Shown piece by piece: positions 18,529 through 27,040 of a stretch of DNA of 64,000 bases (position 1 is the stretch's first letter; each line of letters begins with the position of its first letter). The stretch comes from Arthrobacter sp. SW1 (GTDB taxonomy: Bacteria; Actinomycetota; Actinomycetes; Actinomycetales; Micrococcaceae). Below the pieces are notes generated by a model. The model saw only the letters and a program-made list of their open reading frames with translations, was not told where the DNA came from and made no database searches. Location: NCBI RefSeq assembly GCF_001766675.1, contig NZ_MJLT01000001.1:186001-250000 (forward strand), in the 5' to 3' direction. A program made the translations under genes and the position numbers.

Positions 18529-20179
18529 GCGGAGCACGCGCAGGAACGCCTGACGCCGGGGAACCGCGGCGTACTTCCTTCAGGGCCGCGTTGAAACCGG
18601 CAAGGCGGGCCAGCTCCCGCTCCACCGGTTCCACGATGCGCTCCCCCGCCACTGCAGCCACCGCGGCTTTCAGGCGTTTTCGCGCACCGGCGCTCCTCGC
18701 CCGTGATGCAGCGCCCGCAAGCACCCGCCCGGCAAGGGCAAGGACAATGCCGAGCAGGACAGCTCCGGCAAGCATCAGCGTGGGTAGCGGCCAGCCCTCC
18801 ACACGGGGAACGTCCGGCACCGGCATCTGCAGGTAGCCCAGCACAGCGAGGGTTCCAAGCCAGCCCGCGCCGCCCAGGGCCACCAGCAAGGACAGCCACT
18901 GGAGCACGTTGAACGGGAACCACCACCAGGAGCGCCGCTGTGCCTTGAGGTCGGTGCCCGCGATCGCCTGGTCCAAGGCGTCGGGAAGTTGCTTGCGGCC
19001 ATTCAGCGCAGCATCGCGGATGACCGTCCGCCACGGCTGCGGCGCGCCGGCCGACGCGGCGTCGGCGAACTCCCGGATGGCGGCGTCATAACGCGCGCGT
19101 TCCGGGGCACCGGCAGCAGGAAGGGAAGTCCTGTTGAGCGAAGCATCCGTGTCCGTCCGGCCGAGGTTCAGCCGCCTGAGCGGATCGGGCGTGAACCTCA
19201 GCAGCCAGCGGGTCAGCGGCCAGCCGGTACGCCGCACGGCCTCGCGTTTGTAGGAACGCGCGACGGCGTCCGCCACCAAGGGGACGTGGGCCGCCGTCGC
19301 GAGTTCTTCCGACAACCGGGCACGGCTGCCGCCGCTGACTCCGGCGGCCTCGCCCTCGCCGGAGGCCACCGCCAGGTGTCCGGCCGCCGTCGCGACGTCC
19401 GCGGCGAGGCGCAGGGTGGCGGCTTCACGGCGCTCGACCACCTGCCGGATGGCAGATCGGAGCTCGGCGACGCCCGTGCCCTGCGCGGCAGAGGCCGGCA
19501 GGACGCGGACCTGGCCCATTCCGTCCCGGGCGAGCAGTCCACGCAGGGAGTCCAGCACCGGTTCAACGTCGGACGCCGGAAGGGTGTCCACCTGGTTCAG
19601 GACCACCAAGGTGACTGCACCATGGGAGGAAAGGGGCGCAAGGAAATCGTTGTGGACGGCGGCGTCGGCGTATTTCTGCGGGTCGAGGACCCAGACGAGC
19701 ACGTCCACCATTCCGCTCAGGCGGTGCACAATCTCACGGTTGGCGAGCCGGGTGGAGTCGAAATCCGGGAGGTCCAGGAGGATCAGGCCGCTGTCGTCGC
19801 TTGCGAGCCCCGGGACGTTCTCCATGGGATGGCGGTCTGTGACCTCAAGCCAGTCGAGCAAGGGCCCGCTGCCTTCGCTGCCCCAGATCCCCGCCAACGG
19901 CTGTGAGGTAGTGGGCCTGCGCGCAGCTGCGGTGGCCACGGTGGTGCCGCTGACGGCATTGAACAGTGAAGACTTTCCGCTGCCGGTCGCTCCGAAAAAG
20001 CCCACCACAGTGTGTCCGGCGGACAACGAGCGCCGGGAACTCGCCCGTTCCAGCACCTCATATGCATCTCCCAGGACGTCGCCGGGCAGGACTCCCTCGC
20101 CGAGTTCGCGCGCCTGGTTGAGGAGTTCGAGCTGGCGTTGGAGCCGCGACGCCTCGCGGACCAGTCCGTGGCGGCTCAT
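18497..20179 (-). CDS. Dynamin-like membrane GTPase, second of a coupled pair
   Basis: 560 residues. P-loop GATGSGKSS at 63-71, G3-like LLDLPDFDST and G4-like VVLNQVDTLP give a P-loop GTPase of the dynamin-like/YfjP type. A helical region follows (DVATAAGHLAVASGEGEAAG, then LARSYKREAVRRTGWPLTRW-type basic segments). Two hydrophobic spans near residues 405-470 (VLQWLSLLVALGGAGWLGTLAVL; LMLAGAVLLGIVLALAG) suggest a membrane hairpin. ATG 20179 overlaps the stop of the other GTPase by 4 bp. Paired bacterial dynamins often work as heteromers in membrane remodelling or stress survival; that role is inferred. Confidence 0.75.
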   Translation of the reverse strand: MSRHGLVREASRLQRQLELLNQARELGEGVLPGDVLGDAYEVLERASSRRSLSAGHTVVGFFGATGSGKSSLFNAVSGTTVATAAARRPTTSQPLAGIWGSEGSGPLLDWLEVTDRHPMENVPGLASDDSGLILLDLPDFDSTRLANREIVHRLSGMVDVLVWVLDPQKYADAAVHNDFLAPLSSHGAVTLVVLNQVDTLPASDVEPVLDSLRGLLARDGMGQVRVLPASAAQGTGVAELRSAIRQVVERREAATLRLAADVATAAGHLAVASGEGEAAGVSGGSRARLSEELATAAHVPLVADAVARSYKREAVRRTGWPLTRWLLRFTPDPLRRLNLGRTDTDASLNRTSLPAAGAPERARYDAAIREFADAASAGAPQPWRTVIRDAALNGRKQLPDALDQAIAGTDLKAQRRSWWWFPFNVLQWLSLLVALGGAGWLGTLAVLGYLQMPVPDVPRVEGWPLPTLMLAGAVLLGIVLALAGRVLAGAASRARSAGARKRLKAAVAAVAGERIVEPVERELARLAGFNAALKEVRRGSPASGVPARAPLTTPRRRPAP

Positions 20180-21963
20180 TCGGCCCCCGCCAGCGTGCGG
20201 AGTTCAACTGCCAGCCCGGAAAGTTTGCCGGCATGTTGCCGCCCGCCCATGGCGAGCCGGCCCTGGAAGCGTTCCTTCTCTGCGGCGAGCAGGGCGTCGC
20301 ACCGTTCGTGCAGTTCCTCGCGTGCCCGTTTCGCCAGCCGTCGCACGGCGTCCTCGCCGAAGACAGCTTCCAGGAGTTTCTGGCCGACGACGGCGGTGCC
20401 GCCGGCCACGCCGATCTCCAGCCCGCTGAGCCCGGCCGTCATCGAAAACACCACGATCATCAATGCGGCTCCGAGTCCGTTCACGCCGAAGGAAAGCCAG
20501 CGGGCCTTGCTCCGCTTGTCCTGTCCTTCGGTGCGGATAAGTTCCATGAGGCTCCCTTGCCAGGCACGGATCTCGGCGGCCGCTTGCCCGGCAAAGCCCG
20601 GGCTGGCTGCCGCGAGGCCTTCACCCAGGAGTTCCCGGCCGCCGGGTTCGGAACGCCAGCGCCGTTCAGTGTGCTCTGCGGCGTTGTTCGCTTCGTCGAC
20701 GATCACGGCGTGGAGGCCCGTTTCGATGGCAGTCTCCACCCGCACTGCGGGGGCAGGTTCACCCCGGAAGAACGCGCCGACCCTGTCCCGCAGCCGGCCC
20801 ACGTTCTGTTCGAGGCTCCGGAAGAATTCGCCCGTCCCTACGAAGTCCTGCCAGCGTGCGAGGACTTCGCCGCGCAGGAGCGCACCATCCTTACTCGCGT
20901 CCAGGATCGCCTGCAATGCGCGCGCATACTCTTCGTCGGCCACGGACCCAAGAATGCGGGCGGCTTCATCCTGCTCCGCGGCGGCGCGGTCGAGCTCCTC
21001 CAAGCGTCCGGCGAGGGACCTTACCGCGCCGTGCAGGGTCCGGCGCGCCACGGAGGAACGGGCAGCGGAGTCTGCGGCAAGTTCCTTGAGCCAAGCGGCC
21101 AGGGGTTCCACCGCTTCGCGTGGCAGCATGCCGTTGCCGTCGAGCGCCGATTCCCGGACGGTGAAAAGCTTCGCGCTGCCCAATCCATGCCTGCGGAGCA
21201 TCGTCTCGAGGTCGCTCCGCACTTCATCCTCGGCGGCCTGCGGCACGCGGTCCAGCACCACGGCAACGGTGATGTCCCGGGAAGCAGCATCCAGGAGCAG
21301 CTTCCACGGTACGGCGTCGGCGTAGCGGTTGGCGGTGGTCACGAAAATCCACAGGTCGGCAGCCGCAAGCAACTGACCGGCCAAGCGGCGGTTGTGGTCC
21401 GATACGGAGTCGACGTCGGGGGCGTCCAGGAGCGCAAGTCCCTGCGGAACGGCGTTGTCCCCCACAAGGACAAGGGAGGTCACCTGTTCGTCGGGACCGG
21501 CCCCGGGCACCGGCGCCTGCAATGCCCCGCCCGTGTTCAGAGTGCCGGCGATCCGGCTCAGGCCCGGAAGCACGCGCTGCTCGCGGAACCAGTTTCCTTC
21601 GGCCGGATGGTGGATGAGGATCGGCTGCCTGGTGGTTGGCCGGATGGCCCCGGAACGGGTCACCGGGTGGCCCACCAGCGCGTTGACCAGGGTGGACTTT
21701 CCGGCACCGGTGGATCCGCCGACGACGGCGAGCAGCGGGGCGTCCAGGCTGCGGTACCGCGGGATGATGTAGTCGTCGAGCTGCGCCGCCGCTTCGCGGG
21801 CAGCCCCGCGGGACCCTTCGACGCCCGCAAGCTCCAGTGGCCAGTGTGCAGTGTCCAGCGCCCGGCGCACTTCCTCCAGGAGGACGACGGCGGAATGTGT
21901 GTCCGCCCCGTTCGCAGAATCATTGCCCGGCCCGGGCTGTTGTTGTGCACTCACAACATTCAT
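20176..21963 (-). CDS. Dynamin-like membrane GTPase, first of a coupled pair
   Basis: About 595 residues. P-loop VGGSTGAGKSTLVNALVG lies near residue 82; the G3-like motif is LLDAPDVDSVSDHN. The expected N/TKxD base-specificity motif is not obvious (VVLDRVPQAAEDE sits at that place), so nucleotide preference is uncertain. The middle is helical with many Glu/Arg residues. A hydrophobic segment (LGAALMIVVFSMTAGLSG, VAGGTAVVGQKLLEAVFG) near 500-545 suggests membrane contact. The start is uncertain: ATG 21963 or 21966 fit best, with no strong ribosome site. It is coupled to the partner GTPase by an ATGA overlap. Confidence 0.72.
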   Translation of the reverse strand: MNVVSAQQQPGPGNDSANGADTHSAVVLLEEVRRALDTAHWPLELAGVEGSRGAAREAAAQLDDYIIPRYRSLDAPLLAVVGGSTGAGKSTLVNALVGHPVTRSGAIRPTTRQPILIHHPAEGNWFREQRVLPGLSRIAGTLNTGGALQAPVPGAGPDEQVTSLVLVGDNAVPQGLALLDAPDVDSVSDHNRRLAGQLLAAADLWIFVTTANRYADAVPWKLLLDAASRDITVAVVLDRVPQAAEDEVRSDLETMLRRHGLGSAKLFTVRESALDGNGMLPREAVEPLAAWLKELAADSAARSSVARRTLHGAVRSLAGRLEELDRAAAEQDEAARILGSVADEEYARALQAILDASKDGALLRGEVLARWQDFVGTGEFFRSLEQNVGRLRDRVGAFFRGEPAPAVRVETAIETGLHAVIVDEANNAAEHTERRWRSEPGGRELLGEGLAAASPGFAGQAAAEIRAWQGSLMELIRTEGQDKRSKARWLSFGVNGLGAALMIVVFSMTAGLSGLEIGVAGGTAVVGQKLLEAVFGEDAVRRLAKRAREELHERCDALLAAEKERFQGRLAMGGRQHAGKLSGLAVELRTLAGAE

Positions 21964-22236
21964 CATGCCAGCCGGCATATGGGAATATCTCCAGCCGGGG
22001 ACCATTGGCCCGAAGCCACCCGGAAGTCGGCCGTCATTGGTGGACCGGATTTCATTAAGGCATCGCGTTCAAATGACGGCCGGAGCGACCGCGCAAAGAT
22101 CAGCCGCGGGTACAATCCAGACAGCTTGTGTGAATAGGCCAACTGGGGGTGTCGGTCGGGTTGCAGCTTCCTGCAACGGAGATCGGGAATGCGTATTCAA
22201 GTAGTCGAGCGCCTCCAACTACGCGGAAAGTGGAGC

Positions 22237-24024
22237 ATGTCGAACTACCTGATCGTGATCGCGGATGAGCGCAGATCCAAAGAAATCCAAGAATGGGCGG
22301 AAGTGCTGCTCACGAAGAAGGAAGAACACAAAACAGTCCGCCTTCGTGCCGGCGTCCATATGCACTATTTCGCCCGGGATGCCCACTCTGACGTCCAAGA
22401 GACCGAAGGCATCCTGTTCAAAGGATTCGCCGTTGATTACGAGAACCGGGCCGTCGTGTTCGGCGCCAGCGGGATGCGCGACTTTTCGAATGCCCACCCC
22501 AATGCATCACGATTGGATTCGATCGAAGGTTGTCACATCACGGCATCCTGGGCGGGACCGGAAATCACAGTCAGGAACGACTTGTTCTCAGTGTGCTCGC
22601 TTCTGTATACGGCCGAAAACGACTTTGTAGCCATATCGGACTCCGCCTACATACTTGCCGCGCTCCGAAAGCGGTTTGGTTATGCCAACTTGATCAATTC
22701 CGAGGCAGCGCTGGCAAGGTCCTGGGGAAATTCCATGGGCGGTCAACTGCTCAGTCCGGACACCATTGTGGAAGCAATCAAATATGCGCCGGTCGGAACA
22801 ACGCTCCGGATCAATTTTGAGCGACTTATCAACCTCAGCGTGGTCAGGCAGTCTGCAGCAAGCGTGTTCGAACTCCGCGCTGATTCCTATGCCGAAAGCA
22901 TGCGCCTGGCGGGCCAGAGAATGGCTTCTTTGATGCAGACTCTCTCCGGGGTTTCCGTCAATGCGGTGAGGCTGGCGCTTTCCGGGGGCATGGATTCAAG
23001 AGTGCTCCTCGCGGCGGCGCTGTTGTCGTCGAGCGGTAGGGCCCACACAGCGTTCAACTGCACGAACAGCAATCCCTCCCACGCGACTGATTACGCAGTT
23101 GTCTCGGAAATGTCCGAAGCACTGGGATTCCCGTTGGGGCTGCGATCCACGGACACCGAACCTGCCGCACCCACTACCCGCCGCGTGAACGAGACATTGG
23201 GCCTCTGGAAGCTTGCAAACGCGGGCATCTACGACTTTCTTGTTCTGCCAAATTATGTCCTCAACAGCGTAGGCGCTTTCAGCGTCTCAGGTCATGGGGC
23301 AGAACTCCACAAGGGAAACTACGGCTGGCGTGCCGTCCAAGCCATCGCCGCCAACATCGTCGATCCTTCTGTCAGCGCGGCTTTTCTTTCACAAACAGAA
23401 AAGGCACTATCCAGCTTGGGCGTCAACGTCGACTCACCAATCGGCTCCGAGTGGCACTATCTGGCCTACCGCAACGCACTTCATTCCGGCCAGGTCTCCA
23501 CAACTTCCATGGTGGGAATCCGCCCGCTCATGATGAGGGACCTCGTTGCGCTCAACCGCTCGGACGTCAATCAGCATCCGAACCCTCGAAAGGGTCAACC
23601 AAGCATGGTCAACGATCTGCTGATCATGCTCTCCCCTGAAGCAGCAGCGTTTCGGTTCGACGTTGCCCGCAAGAACATGCCGGCGGAGTATGTCGAAAGC
23701 CGGGCGCAGGAACTAGGTGGCCGCCTGTCAGAAGATGGGCTGGACATGTATGGCATTTATGGCGATTTCAAGACCGTATCGCACGGGTTCCCCGGCGTCT
23801 TCCAAACGATTGTGCAAAACGATGGACGGTGGGTCAAAGGCACTCGCCAGGCCATAGCCGACGCCATGCTGGACGGATACGACAGAATCGATAACCAAGC
23901 GGTCCGAGCGGCCTATCATCCCGTACTCAAGGAGGCCACGATGAAACTCCTGGACGAAAGCCTGGCGTATCAGCAGATGCGAGGATCGGCAGGCAAACTG
24001 ATGAGCTTCAACATGCTCAGCTAG
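22237..24024 (+). CDS. Asparagine-synthase-like protein without glutaminase Cys
   Basis: 595 residues from ATG 22237 (GGAAAG 6 nt upstream); an in-frame ATG at 22189 would add 16. The C-terminal part has the ATP-pyrophosphatase PP-loop LALSGGMDSRVLLAAALL near residues 247-263, as in AsnB, beta-lactam synthetase and lasso-peptide cyclases. The N-terminal 150 residues keep a class II amidotransferase-like fold pattern (VRNDLFSVCSLLYTAENDFVAISDS), but no MCG start exists, so the glutamine-hydrolysing Cys2 is absent. Likely action is acyl-adenylation and amidation with ammonia or another amine; the substrate is unknown. GC is clearly lower than in its neighbours. It is a lone gene, divergent from the GTPase pair and convergent with two tRNA genes. 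Confidence 0.75.
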   Translation: MSNYLIVIADERRSKEIQEWAEVLLTKKEEHKTVRLRAGVHMHYFARDAHSDVQETEGILFKGFAVDYENRAVVFGASGMRDFSNAHPNASRLDSIEGCHITASWAGPEITVRNDLFSVCSLLYTAENDFVAISDSAYILAALRKRFGYANLINSEAALARSWGNSMGGQLLSPDTIVEAIKYAPVGTTLRINFERLINLSVVRQSAASVFELRADSYAESMRLAGQRMASLMQTLSGVSVNAVRLALSGGMDSRVLLAAALLSSSGRAHTAFNCTNSNPSHATDYAVVSEMSEALGFPLGLRSTDTEPAAPTTRRVNETLGLWKLANAGIYDFLVLPNYVLNSVGAFSVSGHGAELHKGNYGWRAVQAIAANIVDPSVSAAFLSQTEKALSSLGVNVDSPIGSEWHYLAYRNALHSGQVSTTSMVGIRPLMMRDLVALNRSDVNQHPNPRKGQPSMVNDLLIMLSPEAAAFRFDVARKNMPAEYVESRAQELGGRLSEDGLDMYGIYGDFKTVSHGFPGVFQTIVQNDGRWVKGTRQAIADAMLDGYDRIDNQAVRAAYHPVLKEATMKLLDESLAYQQMRGSAGKLMSFNMLS

Positions 24025-24111
24025 ATTCCCGGCGGCGACCGTCCAGAATCTGTGGGCGGTCACTGCCCGGTCATCGAGCCGCCATCACTGGCCATGGGCT
24101 TCACAGCCAAC

Positions 24112-24150
24112 GGAAAAAAGAAAGGCCGGGAACTATTGTTCCCGGCCTTT
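24112..24150 (-). terminator. Rho-independent terminator of the tRNA-Gln/tRNA-Glu transcript
   Basis: A 13-bp perfect stem (24121-24133 with 24138-24150, AAAGGCCGGGAAC) with loop TATT is followed on the minus strand by CTTTTTTCC. It lies 7 bp past tRNA-Glu and could also stop the convergent asparagine-synthase-like gene. Confidence 0.85.
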
Positions 24151-24156
24151 CATTTG

Positions 24157-24229
24157 TGACCCCAGCGGGATTCGAACCCGCGTTACCGCCGTGAGAGGGC
24201 GGCGTACTAGGCCGCTATACGATGGGGCC
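24157..24229 (-). tRNA. tRNA-Glu(CTC)
   Basis: 73 nt from GGCCCCATCG to GGGGTCA; 7-bp acceptor stem, anticodon stem CCGCC/GGCGG with loop CTCTCAC (anticodon CTC, codon GAG), T arm GCGGG-TTCGAAT-CCCGC. CCA is not encoded. It follows tRNA-Gln on the same strand. Confidence 0.97.
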
Positions 24230-24359
24230 AAGCACTTTATTGATTGCGATTTCCCGCGATCAAGCTGAATTATTATTTCATACATTCAGCGTCGTTCCAA
24301 ATCGATGAACCGTTTGGAACTTCCCGGATCAGCCCCGTTTTACCGGGGAATTTCCAGAG

Positions 24360-24431
24360 CTGGGATACCAGGACTCGAACCTAGAATGACGGTACCAGAA
24401 ACCGTAGTGTTGCCAATTACACCATATCCCA
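24360..24431 (-). tRNA. tRNA-Gln(CTG)
   Basis: 72 nt; acceptor TGGGATA/TATCCCA, anticodon stem ACGGT/ACCGT with loop TTCTGGT (anticodon CTG, codon CAG), T arm GGTTCGAGTCC. No encoded CCA. The 130-bp spacer to tRNA-Glu is AT-rich and contains an inverted repeat (GTTCCAAA at 24294-24301 with TTTGGAAC at 24313-24320) that may help processing. Confidence 0.96.
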
Positions 24432-24495
24432 TTGGCTTTCAGGCCGGTCCCGAAGGCTTCATCCCTCGTTCCCGCGCCCCTCAGCACGAGTAATT

Positions 24496-24524
24496 ACTTT
24501 ACCCGAGACTCCCTGCGCGCACAA
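24496..24524 (-). promoter_or_regulatory. Candidate promoter of the tRNA-Gln/tRNA-Glu unit
   Basis: On the minus strand, TTGTGC (24519-24524) and TAAAGT (24496-24501) are 17 bp apart and end 64 bp before tRNA-Gln. Position and spacing suit a sigma-70-type promoter. Confidence 0.45.
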
Positions 24525-24587
24525 ATCGGCTCCGCGGGGGCCCTTCGCACCCCCCGCCCGGCCGACCATCCTTCCCCAAAAAGACCC

Positions 24588-24639
24588 TTGATGGCGCGGG
24601 TCCATTAAGTTTACTCTCGGTAGGTTACCGAACGGTAAC
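24588..24639 (+). promoter_or_regulatory. Candidate promoter with TetR-like operator before the heptad-repeat gene
   Basis: TTGATG (24588-24593), 17 bp, TTACTC (24611-24616), then the inverted repeat GTTACCG-AA-CGGTAAC at 24624-24639, where transcription would begin. A repressor bound there would block initiation. The rest of the gene-free stretch 24432-24745 shows GC-rich sequence without recognisable genes. Confidence 0.45.
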
Positions 24640-24745
24640 GTGCGTCGGCGGCCTCCTCCAGCGGAGTCCGGCCAGCCGCCATCCATGCCATATGGGGGTC
24701 TTGCCTGCAGCGTCGCAGGCAAGGGAGACATCGAGAGGAAAGCCC

Positions 24746-26218
24746 TTGACCAGTCGCCTCAGTCACGCCATGCCACGGAGCCGTGGCCGCAGCATCGCCA
24801 TTTGCCTTCTTGTCCTGATTCTCATCGCCTTGATCGCCTTCTATGCAATGGTGACCGGGACGATCACGTCCGGAGCGGAGCGCCTCAACGCCGGAGCCGG
24901 GCAGGCCTCGGCCGGGGCCGGGCAGCTCAAGGACGGGGCAGCCCGGCTCGCGGAGGGCGCCGGCGAGGCAGAAGCCGGCGCCGGAAAGTTGGCGGCGGGC
25001 GCGTCGAAGATCCAGTCAGGGATTGAGGACAGGCTCGCCCCCGGCGCCGCGAAATTGCACGAAGGCGCCGGGAAACTGGCGAACGGAGCCCTCAAGATCC
25101 AGAACGATGTCAGGGCGAAGCTCGCCCCCGGCGTCTACAAGGTGGACGACGGCGCCCAACGGCTGGCGGCCGCAGCCCGCCAACTCTCCGCAGCGCTCAC
25201 CCCGAGCGGCACCGGCACCGCCGAAAACAACCTGGCCGACGGCGCCCAACGGCTTAGCGACGGAGCCGGCCGCATCGAAGAAGGCGCAGCCCGCGTGGAC
25301 GACGGTGCCCGGCAGCTCAACGACGGCGCGCACCGACTCGCCGCCGGCACGGTCCAGCTCAAGGGCTACCCCGGCGCCAACAACGATCCTGCGCAGGGAA
25401 CTGGAACCGCCGCCCTGGCCCAGGGCCTCCAAAAGCTGGCGGACGCGGCCAACGGCCCCCAGGGCCTCGTCCCCCTCGGCTTGTTGAAGGAACAGATCAA
25501 CGCGCTGAGCGCCGGCGCGCAGCGCCTGGACGACGGCGCCGCACAGTTGCAGGCCGGAGCCGCGAAGCTCGACGCCGGAGCTTCCCGGCTGCACGACGGA
25601 ACCTTACGTTTGTCCGAAGGAAGCGCCGCCCTGTCGGCCGGATCGAAGAAACTCACCGCCGGCTTCGCAACCCTGGCCGGCAAACTCAACAGCGAAGACC
25701 CGGCGGCGCCCGGACTGGTGCTCGGCACACGGAACCTGGCCGAAGGAACCGCCAAGATCAGGACCGGAATGGACGGGGTCCCTGGCAACCCTGAACGTCC
25801 GGGACTGCTGAAGGCCACGGCCGGCATGTCGGAGGGAACCTCACGCCTCGCCGAAGGAAGCAAATCCCTGCTCACAGGCATCATGGGCAACCCGGCAGAT
25901 CCGGCGGCCCCGGGCCTGCTGGACGGTTCCAGCGCGCTGGCCGCCGGTGCGGCAAAGCTGTCCGAGGGCAACACGCGGCTCGCCGCGGGTTCGGAGAAGC
26001 TCTCCACGGGCGCAGCCAAGCTCGCGGACGGCAACACCAAGATTGCCGCCGGAACGTCCGAACTGCACCGCGGCGCCGCGGCGGTGTCGCCGTCGTCGTT
26101 CATGGATGGTTCCCGCACGGCAGCGGCACTGGGCGTCGTCGGCACCCTCGGCGCGGGATCCCTGGGCGCCTTCGTGCTGCTGCGGAAGCGGCGGAGCGCC
26201 GGCCAGGAAACTCCGTGA
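24746..26218 (+). CDS. Membrane protein with long Leu-X-X-Gly-Ala heptad repeats (YhgE-type repeat)
   Basis: About 490 residues. After an N-terminal span (SIAICLLVLILIALIAFYAM) comes about 400 residues of near-regular heptads of the form L-x-x-G-A-x-x (LNAGAGQASAGAGQL, LADGAQRLSDGAGRIEEGAA), as in the repeat region of YhgE/Pip proteins. The C-terminal span ALGVVGTLGAGSLGAFVLL ends in a short basic tail (RKRRSAGQETP). Topology should place the repeat outside the cell. The usual ABC-2-type transmembrane domain of full YhgE proteins is missing. I chose TTG 24746 (AGAGGA 6 nt upstream); ATG 24692 or 24770 are alternatives. Function is unknown. Confidence 0.72.
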   Translation: MTSRLSHAMPRSRGRSIAICLLVLILIALIAFYAMVTGTITSGAERLNAGAGQASAGAGQLKDGAARLAEGAGEAEAGAGKLAAGASKIQSGIEDRLAPGAAKLHEGAGKLANGALKIQNDVRAKLAPGVYKVDDGAQRLAAAARQLSAALTPSGTGTAENNLADGAQRLSDGAGRIEEGAARVDDGARQLNDGAHRLAAGTVQLKGYPGANNDPAQGTGTAALAQGLQKLADAANGPQGLVPLGLLKEQINALSAGAQRLDDGAAQLQAGAAKLDAGASRLHDGTLRLSEGSAALSAGSKKLTAGFATLAGKLNSEDPAAPGLVLGTRNLAEGTAKIRTGMDGVPGNPERPGLLKATAGMSEGTSRLAEGSKSLLTGIMGNPADPAAPGLLDGSSALAAGAAKLSEGNTRLAAGSEKLSTGAAKLADGNTKIAAGTSELHRGAAAVSPSSFMDGSRTAAALGVVGTLGAGSLGAFVLLRKRRSAGQETP

Positions 26219-26277
26219 ACAACGGAGGGGCGCCCGGACCACATGGTCCGGGCACCCCTCCCTGCTGCAGTGAACCG

Positions 26278-27024
26278 CTAGTCCAGCAGCCGCGCCAGAG
26301 AATCGATCTCGTGGCCGACGAATCCTTCGGCAGTGTCTCCCACCCTGTTGAGCCAGACCCCGCGCAGGCCGGCCGCCGTGGAGCCTTCGGCGTCCAGCAG
26401 GCGGTTGTCGCCCACGTAGAGGGTCTCCTCAGGCCGCGTGCCCAGGAGCCTGACGCCCTCAAGGTAAATAGCAGGATCCGGCTTCGGCACCCCCACGGTA
26501 TCGGTGCCCACCAGCACGGCAATCCTCGCCAGGCCCGCGCTGTCCAGCTTCACCCGCTGGTAGTCGTGCACGTTGTTGCTCACGGCGCCATAGGGGATTC
26601 CCGCGGCGTCGAGGGCATCCAGGACAGGTGCCACGTCCTCGAAGGCGCGCACGTAGCTCGGCTGCAGCCGGGCGTATTCGCTGAGCCAGGCGTGCGATTC
26701 CTCGCCTTCTTCGAGTTCGACGCCGAAGTGCCCCAGCGCCGCCCGGCCGCGCAGCAGGCGCTGCTCATTGAACGTGAGCTCGCCGGCGAGGTACTGGTCG
26801 TAGTAATGCGTGGTCTCGTGCGTGAAGATCCGCCCGAACTTCTCCCACCCGGCCGCGTCGAGGCCGGGCAGGAGGTGCTCGCTGACCTCGCGCAGCGCGG
26901 TGGTCAGCGCGTACTCGAGGTCCACCAGGGTGTCATCGATGTCGAACAGGACGCCCCGGACCGTGCCGAAGGTTCCGGAGCCGAAAATCCCCGTGGTGGC
27001 GGGACGTGCCGCCGCGCTGCCCAT
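26278..27024 (-). CDS. HAD-superfamily hydrolase
   Basis: 248 residues. Motif I is VLFDIDDTLVD, with the nucleophile Asp. The alpha-helical cap includes FTHETTHYYDQYLAGELTFNEQRLL (in parts), motif II is the GAVSNN segment, and motif III/IV is VGVPKPDPAIYLEGV with TLYVGDNRLLDAEGSTAAGL. This is the phosphoglycolate phosphatase-like or YjjG nucleotidase-like subgroup; the substrate is not predictable. ATG 27024 has GGAAG 4 nt upstream; ATG 27036 is an alternative. It follows gltX at once on the same strand. Confidence 0.88.
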   Translation of the reverse strand: MGSAAARPATTGIFGSGTFGTVRGVLFDIDDTLVDLEYALTTALREVSEHLLPGLDAAGWEKFGRIFTHETTHYYDQYLAGELTFNEQRLLRGRAALGHFGVELEEGEESHAWLSEYARLQPSYVRAFEDVAPVLDALDAAGIPYGAVSNNVHDYQRVKLDSAGLARIAVLVGTDTVGVPKPDPAIYLEGVRLLGTRPEETLYVGDNRLLDAEGSTAAGLRGVWLNRVGDTAEGFVGHEIDSLARLLD

Positions 27025-27040
27025 GCCGCTTCCCATGCGC

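Noticed and set aside
20233..22137. 634-residue open frame on the plus strand opposite the GTPase gene
   Set aside because: It is antisense to a gene with clear P-loop motifs and shows no recognisable domain or ribosome site.
22073..22204. 43-residue Cys-containing frame just before the asparagine-synthase-like gene, considered as a RiPP precursor
   Set aside because: It overlaps the alternative start of the enzyme, has a poor ribosome site, a TACAAT element lies inside it, and no protease or leader-binding protein is nearby.
22237..24024. Assignment as AsnB (asparagine synthetase) proper
   Set aside because: The N-terminal Cys nucleophile is absent and the amidotransferase part is diverged, so the standard glutamine-dependent reaction is not supported.
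24332..24347. CCCCG-TTTTAC-CGGGG hairpin between the two tRNAs as a terminator
   Set aside because: The stem is only 5 bp and no T-run follows on the minus strand; tRNA-Glu downstream would be cut off from its promoter.
22006..24432. Integrative element at tRNA-Glu/tRNA-Gln
   Set aside because: No integrase, no repeated tRNA 3' end on the far side of the low-GC gene, and both tRNAs are intact.
24870..26085. Tandem DNA repeats or CRISPR-like array in the Gly-Ala-Leu region
   Set aside because: The periodicity is at protein level (21 bp heptads with varying codons) inside one open frame, without conserved repeats and unique spacers.
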